A stretch of DNA of 64,000 bases. Origin: Bombyx mori (lineage: Eukaryota > Arthropoda > Insecta > Lepidoptera > Bombycidae). The stretch is taken from NCBI RefSeq assembly GCF_030269925.1, contig NC_085132.1, positions 4,548,501-4,612,500 of the forward strand, read 5' to 3'. Positions within the stretch are counted from its first letter, which is position 1; each line of letters opens with the position of its first letter. Positions 21,901-33,200 of the stretch are shown one piece after another. The translations under genes and the position numbers were made by a program. A model generated the notes under the pieces. That model did no database searches, was not told the origin of the DNA, and saw only the letters and a program-made list of their open reading frames with translations.

Positions 21901-24452
21901 ACTCGTATCGAGCGATGCAACAGTATCGGTGTTCGAATCTCGCAGGCAGATACTAATTTTTCTAATGAATTCTTCTAATGAAATACGTACTTAACTCATG
22001 TTCACGAATTACTTCCACGACGAAGGAATAATATCGTGTAATAAAAATCAAATACGCAAATTTCGAATTTACGTAATTACGTAATTGAGACATAAACCTC
22101 AAGCCTCCAGGTGAGTGACGGTATTTATGTTTTGATGTCCATATACTTCGGCAACCAACATGTTCCTGAGCTACTCTACCCGCCTAGTGCAATAAAGGAA
22201 AACTTGTATTTTTTCTTCCTTTTTTTCCTACCTATGCTGATAGCCTTAAGAGGCTATTTCAGCTTCGCCCTAACATATAAGTGAGCTCACGGGGCTCAAA
22301 CCGGAGTGTTGCTAACACTGGCCCTAGCAAGAGTAGTGTAGAATCTACCACCGTATCGGAAACGCTACCCACTGAGAAGATCTGGCGAGAAACTCAGTGG
22401 GCTGTGTCTGTGGGTTAATTCGCTCGTCGAGCCCTTCGTCGCAAGCGACGGGTTCGACGAGGACCGTGACCGGGTTTTTTCCTCATTTCGAAACAGAGTG
22501 AAGGAGTCTCCGATGCGTTATACAACAGTGGCTGGTACAATGTTTCGAAGAAAATAAAAGGTTCCATTCTAATCATGCTTCACAGGTAAATAATGTGATT
22601 AACACTTCATTTTATTACATTACACTCTTACATTATTTTGTTTGTTGCTTAGATGAGTGGACGAGCTCACAGCCCACCTCGTGTTAAGCAGTTACTGGAC
22701 CCCATATACATCTACAATGTAAATGCGCCACCCATCTTGAGATATAAGTTCTAAGGTCTCAAGTATAGTTACAACGGCTGCCCTACCCTTCAAACCGAAA
22801 CGCATTACTGCTTCACGGCAGAAATAGGCAGGGTGGTGGTACCTACCCGTGCGGACTCACCTAAGGTTCTACCATCAGTAATTACGCAACTTATAATTTT
22901 GCAGGTTTGATTTTTATTACACGATGCTATTCCTTCACCGTGGAAGTCAATCGTGACCGCTATAATCGTTGTATCGCCCTCGAAGGCAACTACTTAATAT
23001 AATTTTGAAAATAAAATCATATTCTAACAAAAAAAAACATTTTTCTATGCTAGCCTACGAACTTTTCAGTCTGTTTATTATTCCTATGGATTCCTTATTC
23101 GCTTCTTTTTTTGAGGTTACACCGTAATTATTTTTCGAAACAAATTCTTAATTAAAACAACTTTTTCGGTTTCATCTCGCGTTTATTATTGTTTTTTTTA
23201 TTATTACATACGTTTGAAATACTTTGCGTGATCTGGGACGACTAGACATAATGAGAATAAGCCGTAAAAATCGTTTTAATTAAACTTTCCATTATTCGAA
23301 TTTTATATAAAAAAAATTTAAGAAATAAAAATTTTTTTTAAGAAATAAATTAATTTACCTATTTACAATGTTATGGTTACGACTCATTAAAATCAATGAA
23401 GTAAAAAATAAACACCTTTTTTCATAGAGCACAAAAAGAAGTCCACGTCACTACGTATGGGTTCTCTGTGATCTCTTTGTCGAGCTATACTACGGTAATT
23501 ATCGTTTTCTTTGACGACGTATCATCAGACACAGACTCTTTTCTTCATTTAATTATTTTAAAATATATGGTAAAATATTGGTTTTCCAAATACAAAGGAG
23601 ATAGCTAAGATGATGATACCGGCATCTCGTTTTTACCATCGCACCGCCCGCCACCGGAGTAGAGTTCATCCATACTACCTGGAGCCACTGCGGTCATCCA
23701 CAGTGCGTTTCCAGAGGTCTTTTTTGCCACGTACCATCCGGCTATGGAATGAGCTCCCCTCCACGGTGTTTCCCGAGCGCTATGACATATCCTTCTTCAA
23801 ACAAGGCTTGTGGAGAGTATTAAGCGGTAGGCAGCGGCTTGGCTCTGCCCCTGGCATTGCTGAAGTCCATGGGCGACGGTAACCACTCACCATCAGGTGG
23901 GCCGTATGCTAGTCTGCCTACAAGGGCAATAAAAAAAAAAAAAGAAAAAAAAGAAAAGAAAAGCTAAAGCGTTCTTTTGCAGTATTGAAAAAAAAACCAG
24001 GTTTCTCTTATCGTTTACTTTACAGTATTTTCTCACAAACGTTATGTAACTTGTCTTATCCCCGAGTTTATGGCCCACCGTGTGTTCAATGGTTACCGTA
24101 GCCAGCTGTTAACAGAGACAGTACTCTAATATAGATCTACCCTCAAGTAGTAGCTAATTTAGTCTTAAAAACATGAATACTAAAGCTGAGAAAAAAGGTA
24201 GCTCGATGGTACGTATTCGTGAATAACAATCGAATTAAGCACGGGTCAGGAGAAAAAAATGCAAACTATATATTTATAGTTGAGCGTAATGAATAACCTA
24301 TGTAAAAACGTATTTAGCTTACGTAGCTTTTAATAAACGAACCATCAACTTTCTCAATGATGTTATATTGATTTTCTCTTTGTTTCCACTTTCAGATTAT
24401 CAAAACATCGTGGTCGTATTTTACGCTTTTATTGAATATTTACAAACAGTAA
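15938..24452 (+). CDS. Odorant receptor (7tm_6), 5' incomplete, possible pseudogene
   Basis: Insect olfactory receptor subunit expected in the dendritic membrane of sensory neurons with Orco. Exons: 15938-16090, 16718-16896, 17873-18025, 19492-19618, 20749-20845, 21664-21765, 22497-22585, 23428-23494, 24396-24452 (stop TAA). Diagnostic stretches: IYENLIYELRDMWPKG, LSPPFVEIIKQVAGWDVPL, FQRIYYETILIFQTWH, FLSHISTQFDLLAVRIKRM, LSQTWLLCWYGQRLLES, SEGVSDALYNSGWYNVSKK, RAQKEVHVTTYGFSVISL and the last-exon signature TSWSYFTLLLNIY. Phases agree except at the second exon, where the best junction leaves a one-base frameshift (see findings). About 341 residues are covered; family proteins are near 400, so an upstream TM1-TM2 exon or exons are missing. 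An LTR element lies 214 bp upstream. Introns contain Bm1 and other repeats. It could be a functional gene with an unfound 5' end, or a decayed copy. Confidence 0.85.
17519..17772 (+). mobile_element. Bm1 SINE, 5' truncated
   Basis: Plus-strand 3' half from TACTGGTAGTAAGACCTC to the AAGCAATAAAAAATAAATAA tail. It lies upstream of receptor exon 17873. Confidence 0.88.
18180..18320 (+). mobile_element. Bm1 SINE, 3' end only
   Basis: Last 140 bp or so, from TACTGAGATCTAAGAACTTA to the AATAAATAAATAAAA tail. Confidence 0.85.
18866..19031 (+). mobile_element. Family A element, 3' portion
   Basis: Starts inside the core (CTCAGTGGGTCGCGTTTCCG) and runs to GCATAGGTAGGG plus an A-rich tail. It lies in the receptor intron between 18025 and 19492. 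Confidence 0.65.
19742..19983 (-). mobile_element. Bm1 SINE, diverged
   Basis: Reverse-strand 3' half with a short deletion near its tail end (GCCTGCTGTGGTCACCGGAG). Confidence 0.8.
20392..20636 (-). mobile_element. Bm1 SINE, 5' truncated
   Basis: Reverse-strand 3' half, close to consensus, in the receptor intron before exon 20749. Confidence 0.9.
21341..21602 (+). repeat. Degenerate lepidopteran repeat
   Basis: GACCCGACAGACGTAGTCCT start, AATCGGTCCAGCCGTTTAGG and GTGACATACACACGCACAGA end with an AATAAAG tail. In the receptor intron before exon 21664. Confidence 0.5.
21863..22210 (+). mobile_element. Bm1-related SINE variant
   Basis: Good tRNA-like head (GCCGTGGCCTAAAAGATAAG; GTGTTCGAATCTCGCAGGCA) and a body through CTAATGAAATACGTACTTAA. 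The usual central part (GCAGTAATGCGTTTCGG) is missing; after ACGTAATTAC it jumps to a diverged tail (AGCCTCCAGGTGAGTGACGG). Either an internal deletion or a separate subfamily. Confidence 0.7.
22213..22475 (-). mobile_element. Family A element adjoining an odorant receptor exon
   Basis: Reverse-strand copy from the T-rich CCTACCTATGC end to GACGAGGACCGTGACCGGG. Its end lies about 20 bp upstream of the receptor exon at 22497. The remaining space is the pyrimidine-rich acceptor tract. Confidence 0.65.
22631..22955 (-). mobile_element. Bm1 SINE, partly 5' truncated
   Basis: Reverse-strand copy extending past the 3' half into TTACACGATGCTATTCCTTC and TGGAAGTCAATCGTGA, but lacking the tRNA head. 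Confidence 0.88.
23608..23961 (+). mobile_element. LINE 3' end (RFYHRTA family)
   Basis: Encodes PASRFYHRTARHRSR and RTIRLWNELPSTVFPERYDI, reading on through GLWRVLSGRQRLGSAPG to a stop at 23880, then a non-coding tail with a long A-rich run. It lies in the last odorant-receptor intron, in the same orientation as the gene. Confidence 0.78.
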
Positions 24453-24849
24453 ATAATTTCAGCACGAAAGCACAATATTCATAGTTACATTTCAATATAT
24501 AATTTTCAAAATAAAAATAGATATTTTTTTTATTTCAATATGAGTATTTACTCTGTGTTTTCAAATAATTCAATATCAAATTTGGGTTACCAATAAAAAA
24601 TACTGAATCCCATAAACATGACGAATTCAATCCCAGGATCACCTTGAGCCAAGAAGTCGACCAATTTCCATGCAATTAAATACATTAAAATTTATACAAG
24701 TAAACAACAGTATTGGCCTGTCCGACATAATTTGTAATTTTACAGTTATGTAAGACGTTTCTAAAACATTATTTAAATTGTTTAGGACGTAGGTAAACCT
24801 AGTTGAATCACAGTTGAATCTATTGACCTTCCATGATCTTAAAAATGGT

Positions 24850-25480
24850 GCTATTTTATTTCTGCATTGGGGGCATAACCTCCTACGAGAGGCGCGCGAC
24901 GTATATGGGACTGGACGGTCCGTAGATATTAAGACAAGACTGCGGGCTCAAGATTGGTATATAAGGCCCTATTAACTTAGAGACTCCCCTGCACACTCGC
25001 CGAAGCGTCCGATCCCCCCGTTCGTGAAAGGCTGACGCAGGGCATGGAAGGGTCCCCAGTCCACCCTGCGTACGATCGCCGGGATCCACTCCAGTCTGCG
25101 ACTCCGACACGACGACCGCACGACAGGATTTCACACTGGTTGGCGGGACAGCTTCCCGGGGCGGAGTTTAGTTGTGACACCTGTTAGTGGGTACATCCCT
25201 ATTAAGAAGTGTGAGCTGTAGCACAACACTAGTATTTTTTTAATGTCAGTGGTTAGAAGAGTAGGTAGCATAAAAACACTATGGTCTCACGAAAATGTAT
25301 AACAGTAAAAACAGTAGTGTCTTTAATAAATAATATTAATAAAAGGTTAGTTTCTCTCATCTGAGCATTTCTATATCCTTCAACACCCGGGTTCAGGTCC
25401 CCTACTGATCGGTGGACAGCGGCGAATACCGTTTCACTGGGTCTCCCTGTACCCCCGCCAACTTACCCCGTCACTTAGTA
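24850..25480. other. GC-rich island of unknown repeat origin
   Basis: 24860-25200 and 25340-25480 are much more GC-rich than the surroundings and look like pieces of retroelement (for example CACCCGGGTTCAGGTCCCCT, GGTCTCCCTGTACCCCCGCC). No protein motif was recognised on either strand. Lies between the odorant receptor and BCCIP. Confidence 0.35.
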
Positions 25481-25767
25481 AGGTGGTTTAATAATTTGGT
25501 TATTCATTAATATATATATAAAATTTGCTCGAACAACAATATTTTCTTTTATTAATTTAACTAAATGTAGTTTTGTTTATTTTAAATGAAAACAACGCCT
25601 AAAAACGTAAATAACAGTTTATATTGCGTTTGCGTTTCGATATTTTTGGTCAAAAAATCTATCCAATGATTAATGGATCTCAGATCGCTTTCCTAGGCCG
25701 CCCGACCGCTCTCGTTAAATCACAAAGCTTAATACACTTAATGTCACCCAGCGACCTGTATACCTAC

Positions 25768-26020
25768 CTATTTAGTGTTTCTTCAAGTTTAAATGTGTGA
25801 TAACAGTGGTTTATGATGAATTGTTTAGTTATCTGTGAAAGTGCACAAATTTGGGAAAATAGAACAAAGCCGCTGGACGTAACTTCTCTGGGTCCTCCAA
25901 AAAGTCCTCTGGAAAATTTTCAGTAAATGGCTAGGCACCGTTTTACTGATATTATATTTCATTCCATTTCATTTAATTTCACTACTTATTTTTCATAAAA
26001 AAGATATATTATATTATAAT
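25768..26020 (+). repeat. Dispersed partial copy of the tandem-repeat family
   Basis: TATTTAGTGTTTCTTCAAGT, ACAAAGCCGCTGGACGTAAC, then TTTCATTCCATTTCATTTAA. Located about 0.2 kb upstream of BCCIP. Confidence 0.7.
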
Positions 26021-26203
26021 AAAAGAATAAGCTGTATGGCATAATACTTTTGCCTTTCCAGTTGGATCAATAGAACTACTACTGTCATACAGCTAACAAA
26101 ACCTTTCATTAAAAATAAGTGAATAAAAGTGCATTAATCTCATTTCATTTTCAACTTGTATAATATTTCTTTAATAACCTCCTCGTTTGTTTATTTTGCT
26201 AAA

Positions 26204-29200
26204 ATGCCTAATAAAAAGAACAAGGAAATTGACACAAACAGCGAAAGCGAAAAGGAACAAGATTCAGGCAGCGAAAAAGATTCTGATTTTGATTCAGACG
26301 GCAACTATGTCGGTGAAAAAGTAAGCAAAACCATAACCTACAAAACACATGGCTCTTTGTTTCAATTAATCGTGTAATTAAATACAATCAACTAGATTAT
26401 GTAAAATGGATAAATAAACTTAATGAAAATAAATGAGATTAGTACACAAATACTTTCTTGCAGATGCCCAGTAAACTTACAAATAAACTCAAATCATGTA
26501 ATCACTATATTAAAGCATATGGCGTATTTTACTGCAGCATGTAACAGCAAAGCGGTTTCCAGTGACAAATGCTTTTCCCCACCCTTTTTCCAAACCAAAT
26601 TGTGAAATTCAAAATTACTGAAAATTAAATTAAGATCGATGCCTCCAATGAACACTACTATAACTCCAAATTCGTAGGTTTACAAGAGGAGAGTTTAAAC
26701 GAAAAAAGTTGATAAATATATCTGCAATAATAAAGATTTTATGGTTTTTTCTTGTGTAACTAGTTGATTTACTCTTGCTTCGAACCCCATTAATAATGAA
26801 TATGTAATACTTTTAAAATAGTGAAGCGATTTGCGTGAAAAACGAAAATTTCAAAATTTTGAGTTAGAGTAGTGTTCATTGGAGGCATCGAGATATTCTT
26901 TTGCTATTTTCAGGAGCTACAGGCTGATTTCGAAGGACGTAACCCAGAAGATAGTGACTTCCACGGTATTAAGCAGCTACTGAGGCAACTGTTTCTGAAA
27001 TCAAATGTTGACCTTGGAGGGCTAGCCCAAATTATTATATGTAAGACTTTTGTGACTTAATACAGAGCTTGTCAAATTACCAGAAAACTCTGTACCTATT
27101 CAATTCTAACCAAGAAAAAAAATTGCTTGTAAAATTTTAATTGTACTGGCTATAAAGTTTGAATTGTTTTTAAAAATAGTGAATAATCAATTGGATCATA
27201 CAATTTATAATTTTACACTACTTTTTTTTGTCAGCACAAAATTACATAGGCAGTGTTGTGAAGCAATGTTTGGATGATGGTCAAGAGGATGACGATGATG
27301 AGGACGATGGTAGTGATGGAGTTTTTGGAGTAACTACAGTAGTGAATATTACTAAAAGAAAAGTAAGATTAATACAATGTTTTTATATTAAACATTTCAA
27401 CTAACTTTAAAAAGTGATATTTACTCCTTAATAAAAGTTAATTTGAAATCAATTAAACAAATTTTTGTTGAGTTCCCAAACTATCAATATGTTTCAACTA
27501 AAATACCAATGAATAAAAAACTAACATGGGAAAAAAAACATTGAGAGGTAAAATGCTATTTGGTTTAAGCGACAATTTGCTTAATATGTGACATTTATAT
27601 ATATTTTTTTCCAAAGTTTAATCTCTAAATGGCTCTCCTGTAAAGTTGAAAAATGTCATTTAAACCAAATAGCCTTTCCTTATGTAGTGTACTTCTATTC
27701 TTTTGATATGTAAATATTCTTCTCTATATGTAGTGTTCTATCTAATTAATATAGTTCACTGACTATTTCAGAATGAACCCAGTGTGGCACAGATCAGAGA
27801 ATTGCTTACAAAACTATCTCAGGAGAATGCAGATCCCAGAACCAAAGAATTAATTAAATATATTCTGGCTGATGATTCTCAGCATACTGGCCTAGTTATT
27901 AATGAAAGGTAAAAATTTTGGAGTATTCAGAATTTCATTGTTTTTTTTCTATAGACTAGATGATGACCGAGCTTTGCTCTTTTTTTTTTTTTATAATGCC
28001 ATCTTGTTGTGTATTTAAAGCGGTTAGTTGCCCTCAATTAAGAAAAATAAGTTTGATTATCTGCCAATAGATGTGGGGAATAGTCATAAAGTTGATTATT
28101 GAAAACACGAATAAAAAAACATTTTCTGAAAATAAATCGTAGCTAGATCGATTTATCGCCCCCGAAATCCCCTGTATACTAAATTTTATGAAAATCGTTG
28201 TAGCCGTTTCCGAGATTCAGATTATATATATACAAGAATTGCTCGTTTAAAGGTATAAGATAAGGTAAGATATTTAATTCCCAAAACTTTTGATTCACTC
28301 AAGTGACTGTAACTATGAAGTGTCCCATGTTTTTTAGTTTTGAAAGCCATTACAATTAAGACTATCCTCATGTCCCATGATATAAGTAAGTTGTATATAG
28401 TATGATTTATTCTAATGCCTAACTACCTACACTGGGCAACCCACTAGCTTAACTGGCTGTATACAGATATATATGTATAAAATACTTATGTTTTATTTGT
28501 GTGAATATCTTATTGTCTCCAGAACTTCTGGAGAAATGGAGAAAATTATAATTGGGACTTTTAAAGTAGAAATGTTTAGTTTTTTTGCTACTTTTAAAAA
28601 TAATTATTTTCTTTTCCAGAATACTAAACATTCCTGCAGCGATTAGCGTACCATTATTTGCATCACTACAGACTGAACTTGAGAAAGCTCATAGGAAAAA
28701 TATGCTATACAACTTTAAATACCTTATTTGGATCAGTAAAACTTACACTACTGGAGGTTGGTTAGATTTTTCATTTTAGCACTCAAGACTAGCAACAAAT
28801 TTTTTTTTATTGCTTAGTTCGGTGGACTAACTCATAGCTAAATCCACACAGCTCAAAACATATTTTTCTCTTTCTTGTTTATATTAATTTTTTGGTATTG
28901 AAACTACACATTTTAACTACAGTAAAAGCTCCTTACTGGCGCTTCCCGTTTTTACTATTCACGGATTAAAACAATGCGACTGATTTACTATGTTCGCAGC
29001 TAATGATGTTTTTGTTCATAGAACTAATCGGTATATCAGTACATACACATGGATAAAAAGGATTCCAATATGTAGGCATCCAACTGAATATTCTTTGTAA
29101 ACGTGCTTTTCCATATTCACAGTTTCTCTATTCGCGCAATATTTACGGAACATATACCCCAACTTTAAATGAGATGATAATAATGAGAATTTACTGTATT

Positions 29201-29762
29201 TCACTTTTTACTTTTATTTACTCATATACTTTATTACTTATCTGAAATAGAGTCATCAGAAGTGCTTTTTGCAAATCAAGAAGAGAAGTCTTTAGTAAGC
29301 GAAGCAATTGCTAGTTTTGATGTAGATGTAACCGACCAAGCTGACTTATCACAATGGGATTATGAAGGAGGAGCACTTACTCCTTGTCGAAAGGTAAATT
29401 TCAATAATGCTGGATATTTTGTAGATTATTTACAATACGTTCTGGCCTAATAAATAGCACATGCAATAGTTAAGATAATTTATACTCGAAGTTATTAATA
29501 TTTTAATAATAATGTAAGATGTCTTAAGATGGATGTCAGTATTCAATATGACTCATCTATTTGCATATAAACATATTCTACACTTAAATTATAAACTCCC
29601 AAAAGGTTAAAGGCAGTTGAATATTATTGAAATGGAAATACAGTTTTAATAAAACCCGATTTTTGTCTAAATTCGAATCTTTTGTTGCAGATTTTACTAT
29701 TTGAAGGTATCAAGTTTGGTTATCTCATCGATCTGATGAAGGCAGAAGTTGAAAGCATGTAA
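26204..29762 (+). CDS. BCCIP: BCCIP / Bcp1-family protein, seven exons
   Basis: Homologue of BRCA2- and CDKN1A-interacting protein and of yeast Bcp1, a nuclear protein linked to DNA repair, p21 function and 60S ribosome maturation (chaperone of uL14). Exons: 26204-26320, 26914-27040, 27235-27362, 27772-27908, 28620-28756, 29251-29393, 29691-29762. Phases agree throughout, giving 861 nt and 286 residues, a little shorter than human BCCIP (about 314). Seen features: an acidic serine-rich N-terminus (MPNKKNKEID, then repeated SE/SD), the family core LQADFEGRNPEDSDFHGIKQ and LLRQLF, a second acid run EDDDDEDDGSD, then IRELLTKLS, LINIPAAISVPLF-like text in exon 5 and the C-terminal LFEGIKFGYLIDLMKAEVE. 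The start ATG at 26204 has AAA upstream. No AATAAA was seen close to the stop. The gene faces polybromo tail to tail. Confidence 0.9.
27960..28262 (+). repeat. Dispersed repeat, unclassified (pair 2, copy b)
   Basis: CTAGATGATGACCGAGCTTT start, TAGATCGATTTATCGCCCCC, GAAAATCGTTGTAGCCGTTT, ending GTTTAAAGGTATAAGAT. Lies in BCCIP intron 4. Likely a non-autonomous element; class not assigned. Confidence 0.7.
28799..28845 (-). mobile_element. Bm1 tail remnant
   Basis: Only the poly(T), TTGCTTAGTTCGGTGGAC part is recognisable. In BCCIP intron 5. Confidence 0.4.
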
Positions 29763-30278
29763 TGTTTCTTTTCAATGGAATATTATATTCACGCCATGTA
29801 ATATGTTTGATACATATTTATATTTAAAAAATTAAATTTAAGCCAAACGATTAGTTTTAATTTCTTTTATCATTAATATTTTCTTCTTTTTTGTTTTATC
29901 TGGTAATATGTTGTTACTGAAACTATAGGAAAAAGTGAATATGCAAAAACAGCCCGATGTGAAGGTCCCAGTTTCGCTCACCTTAGATCCAATAACACTT
30001 GGGTTCTTACTGGTAAAAACGTACAGGATGTTAGTGAAAGAAATGGTTTAATAGGAAATTTAAAGGGCTTGCTTCACTAGTCTCAACCGTAATGAAGCCA
30101 GAACACTTAAAAGTTCATAAAGTCCAAAAGTCCACACTTTGTTTGTAGTGTAATTGTTTGATTATAGACATTTAACATATTTAAGTAAAAAAACATAAAT
30201 AAAAGTCACTTGTATTATAAATTTGTCGATTATATTTGAATTAAAAAAAAAGCAGGTCATTAAACCTTTAACTAAACG

Positions 30279-33200
30279 TTAAAAACCATTTATCTGAAGA
30301 TTCTTGTAGAGACACAAGGCGTCTTTCATCATGAAATCTCTCAACGAGCACAATCCTTTCAGAACCTTTTGATTTTGGTCCATCTTCTGTATGTCCGCTT
30401 CGGCGAGATTTTTGTCATGTGTCAAATATCCGTTGATGGCTTCGTCCGTGATCCAATGTCCGGGTATCTTCTGCATATTGAACTGAGCCGGGTCGGGGTT
30501 CGCCGGCATCGGAGTAAGAGATTTTTCCCATGGTGTTATATATTTCTGCTCTGAATGCAAGCCTTCGATGTACCTGAGTAATGTGCAAATGAAAACGGAT
30601 ACAACGTGTTTCAAGAGTGCGAACAATAACGATGCTTTGTTTTTTTGTTTTACTTTTTTTTGCAATTTTCGTCGCCAAATAATAAAAATTTAATGGAATG
30701 GAAATATAGATATGGGTCCGTAGACCGCGCTGACGCCTTCCAGGGTTGTCCTTGACGGGACAGAGTTATCCATTACGATTCTCTAGTCGATGTTTCAGGC
30801 ATCAGTTTTTGTCATCTTTCATCTATTGTGGTGGTTTCCAGATAATTTATTTCGCCACAAACCTTCCCGCTCTGAAGTGAACTTCCCCCCTTCACGGCTA
30901 TACCATGTCACTTTTCAACGTCTTAGAAAATTCCTGAGCGGATTAGGCCTTTTTTTTTATTTGCTTAGATGGGTGGACGAGCTCGCAGCCCACCTGGTGT
31001 TAAGTGGTTACTGGACATCTACAACGTAAATGCGCCACCCACCTTGAGACATAAGTTCTAAGGTCCAGTATAGTTACAACGGCTGCCCCACCCTTCAAAC
31101 CGAAACGCATTACTGCTTCTGCTTCACGGCAGAAATAGGCAAAGCGGTGGTACCTACCCGTCCGGACTCACAAGAGGTCCTACCACCAGTAAACAGCGTA
31201 ACAGTGCTGGTCTTGCAATATCACTTATACTTTAAAATAACTTATTTGATCGGGTCGTAGTCAATACCTGATGTAGGCTTCGGAGTGCGTGACGCGCTGC
31301 GCTCTGGGCGGCGCCGTAACGAAGAGGGGGTCGAGGCCGGCGCGGACGGGCGGCGCCGTGGGGATCGTCGTGGACGTGCCCTCCCCCGCGCCGGGGGACG
31401 GGGTGTTCCTCGCCATAGGGGACATCCCTGATAGAGACGCTGGAACATACACCACCCCGTATTAGACACGTGCTAATATCGTCGAGCTGTGGTACAACAC
31501 ACGAGAAATAGCTGGAGCTGCCTTTGCTCTACATTGCGGCTATGTCGTAAAATGGGAGGAATCGGGACACTTTTTAAGTTCGACATTGATTTGTATCGTT
31601 TTTTTTTTTTTGTAGTTATAATAATAAAAAACTATAGAGATCATAATGGTTCCGGTAGTTTAAATTTTCATTTATAGCACATTAAGAAGATATAGTTTCT
31701 TAAAGAATAATCATATAAAGTTACAAACTCATTTGTCCCTCTTCACCCAAGCGTTGGGTGAATCGGGTCGCTTAAGGCGTTAAGTGTTTTTCGCTAGGGC
31801 TAGCCCTTTTTTAACATCTTTAATGAGTTACAAAACTTTGATGAATAAATTAAACTATTTAATATCCTTAAACATTGAACTTTTTTTATTTAATTTTATG
31901 TTTTGCTTAGATGGGTGGACGAACTCACAACCTACCTGGTGTTAAGTGGTTACTGGAGCCCATAGACATCTACAAAGTAAATGCGCCACCCACCTCGAAA
32001 TATAAGTTCTAAGGTCTCAAGTATAGTTACAACGGCTGCTCCCACCCTTCAAACCGAAACGCATTACTGCTTCATGGCAGAAATAGGCAGGGCGGTGGTA
32101 CCTACCCGTGCGGATTTATAAGACGTCCTACCACCAGTTAAGTAAATTATCTGCTTCGGCAAACTAAAAAGAGTGGCTGTTGTACTGTATTCTGACAAAA
32201 TATAATGGTAGATGGTCTTTTGAGCCTGAACAAGTAGCTAACACCGCCCTGCTTAGTTAGGCCGCGAAGCAATAATGCGTTCCGGTTTGAAGGGTGGGGC
32301 AGCCGTTGTACTATAGAACTGGGATCTAGAACTCGTGTCTTAAATTGGGTGGCGGTATTTACGTTGTTGATGTCTATGGGCTCCGGTAACCACTTAACAT
32401 TAGGTAGACCATGAGCACCTCTACCCACCTAAGCAATAAAAATAAATTTAAAAAAATAACTTAATAATCGACCTACCCCGTAACCATAGACAACCCCCTT
32501 ATTTTTATAAAACAAAATAAACAAACCGCCACCACCATAACATGCTCAACAAACTCAAAAGCTCTTATAAATAATTTAATAAATGCCATTAAGTCCCTTG
32601 TGTAAGTCGATCACCCTCTGCTTTTCTATTCAGCCATAAAAAAAAACTTAAATCATTATGACTATAGTTTTTAATGCAGACATAAAAAAAAAACTTAAAA
32701 TGATTATGACTAGTCCTCTAAGACTATGTGACAACATAACATTAAGCTATTTGAAACACAAAAGAAAGCAACAACAAAAAATTAGTAAACCAAAAGAAAA
32801 GGCGGTACATTTTAGCACGGATTATAAAGTATTTTTTTTAGGTTATGACAGGAAAAATAGTTAATAAAAGCTTTGAGTTGACCTCATTGAGAAGCGTCGG
32901 AACAAAAACCGATGATAATGCTCGTTAATTTTTTGGAAATTACAATACAATATTCATATTATATTTATACAATAATTTAGATACGAATGCAGTCCACCAA
33001 TTTTTTTGTGCTAGCAACACAACTTGGTCAAGTAATTTACATGTTTATGGTTTTTATTATTTATCTATTTTAGTTCGGATTAGTGTCTCGAAGTTTTCAA
33101 AACGAATTCAACAGTTTTTTGTAGATATTCAAAATTAAGTGGATGAAGAAATCAAAATGTGACTTATCGTTTTTGGTTCGGGCGCTCTTTACTTACACTG

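Noticed and set aside
30369..30554. Plus-strand frame opposite the last polybromo exon.
   Set aside because: Antisense shadow of an exon with correct phase, acceptor and stop on the minus strand.
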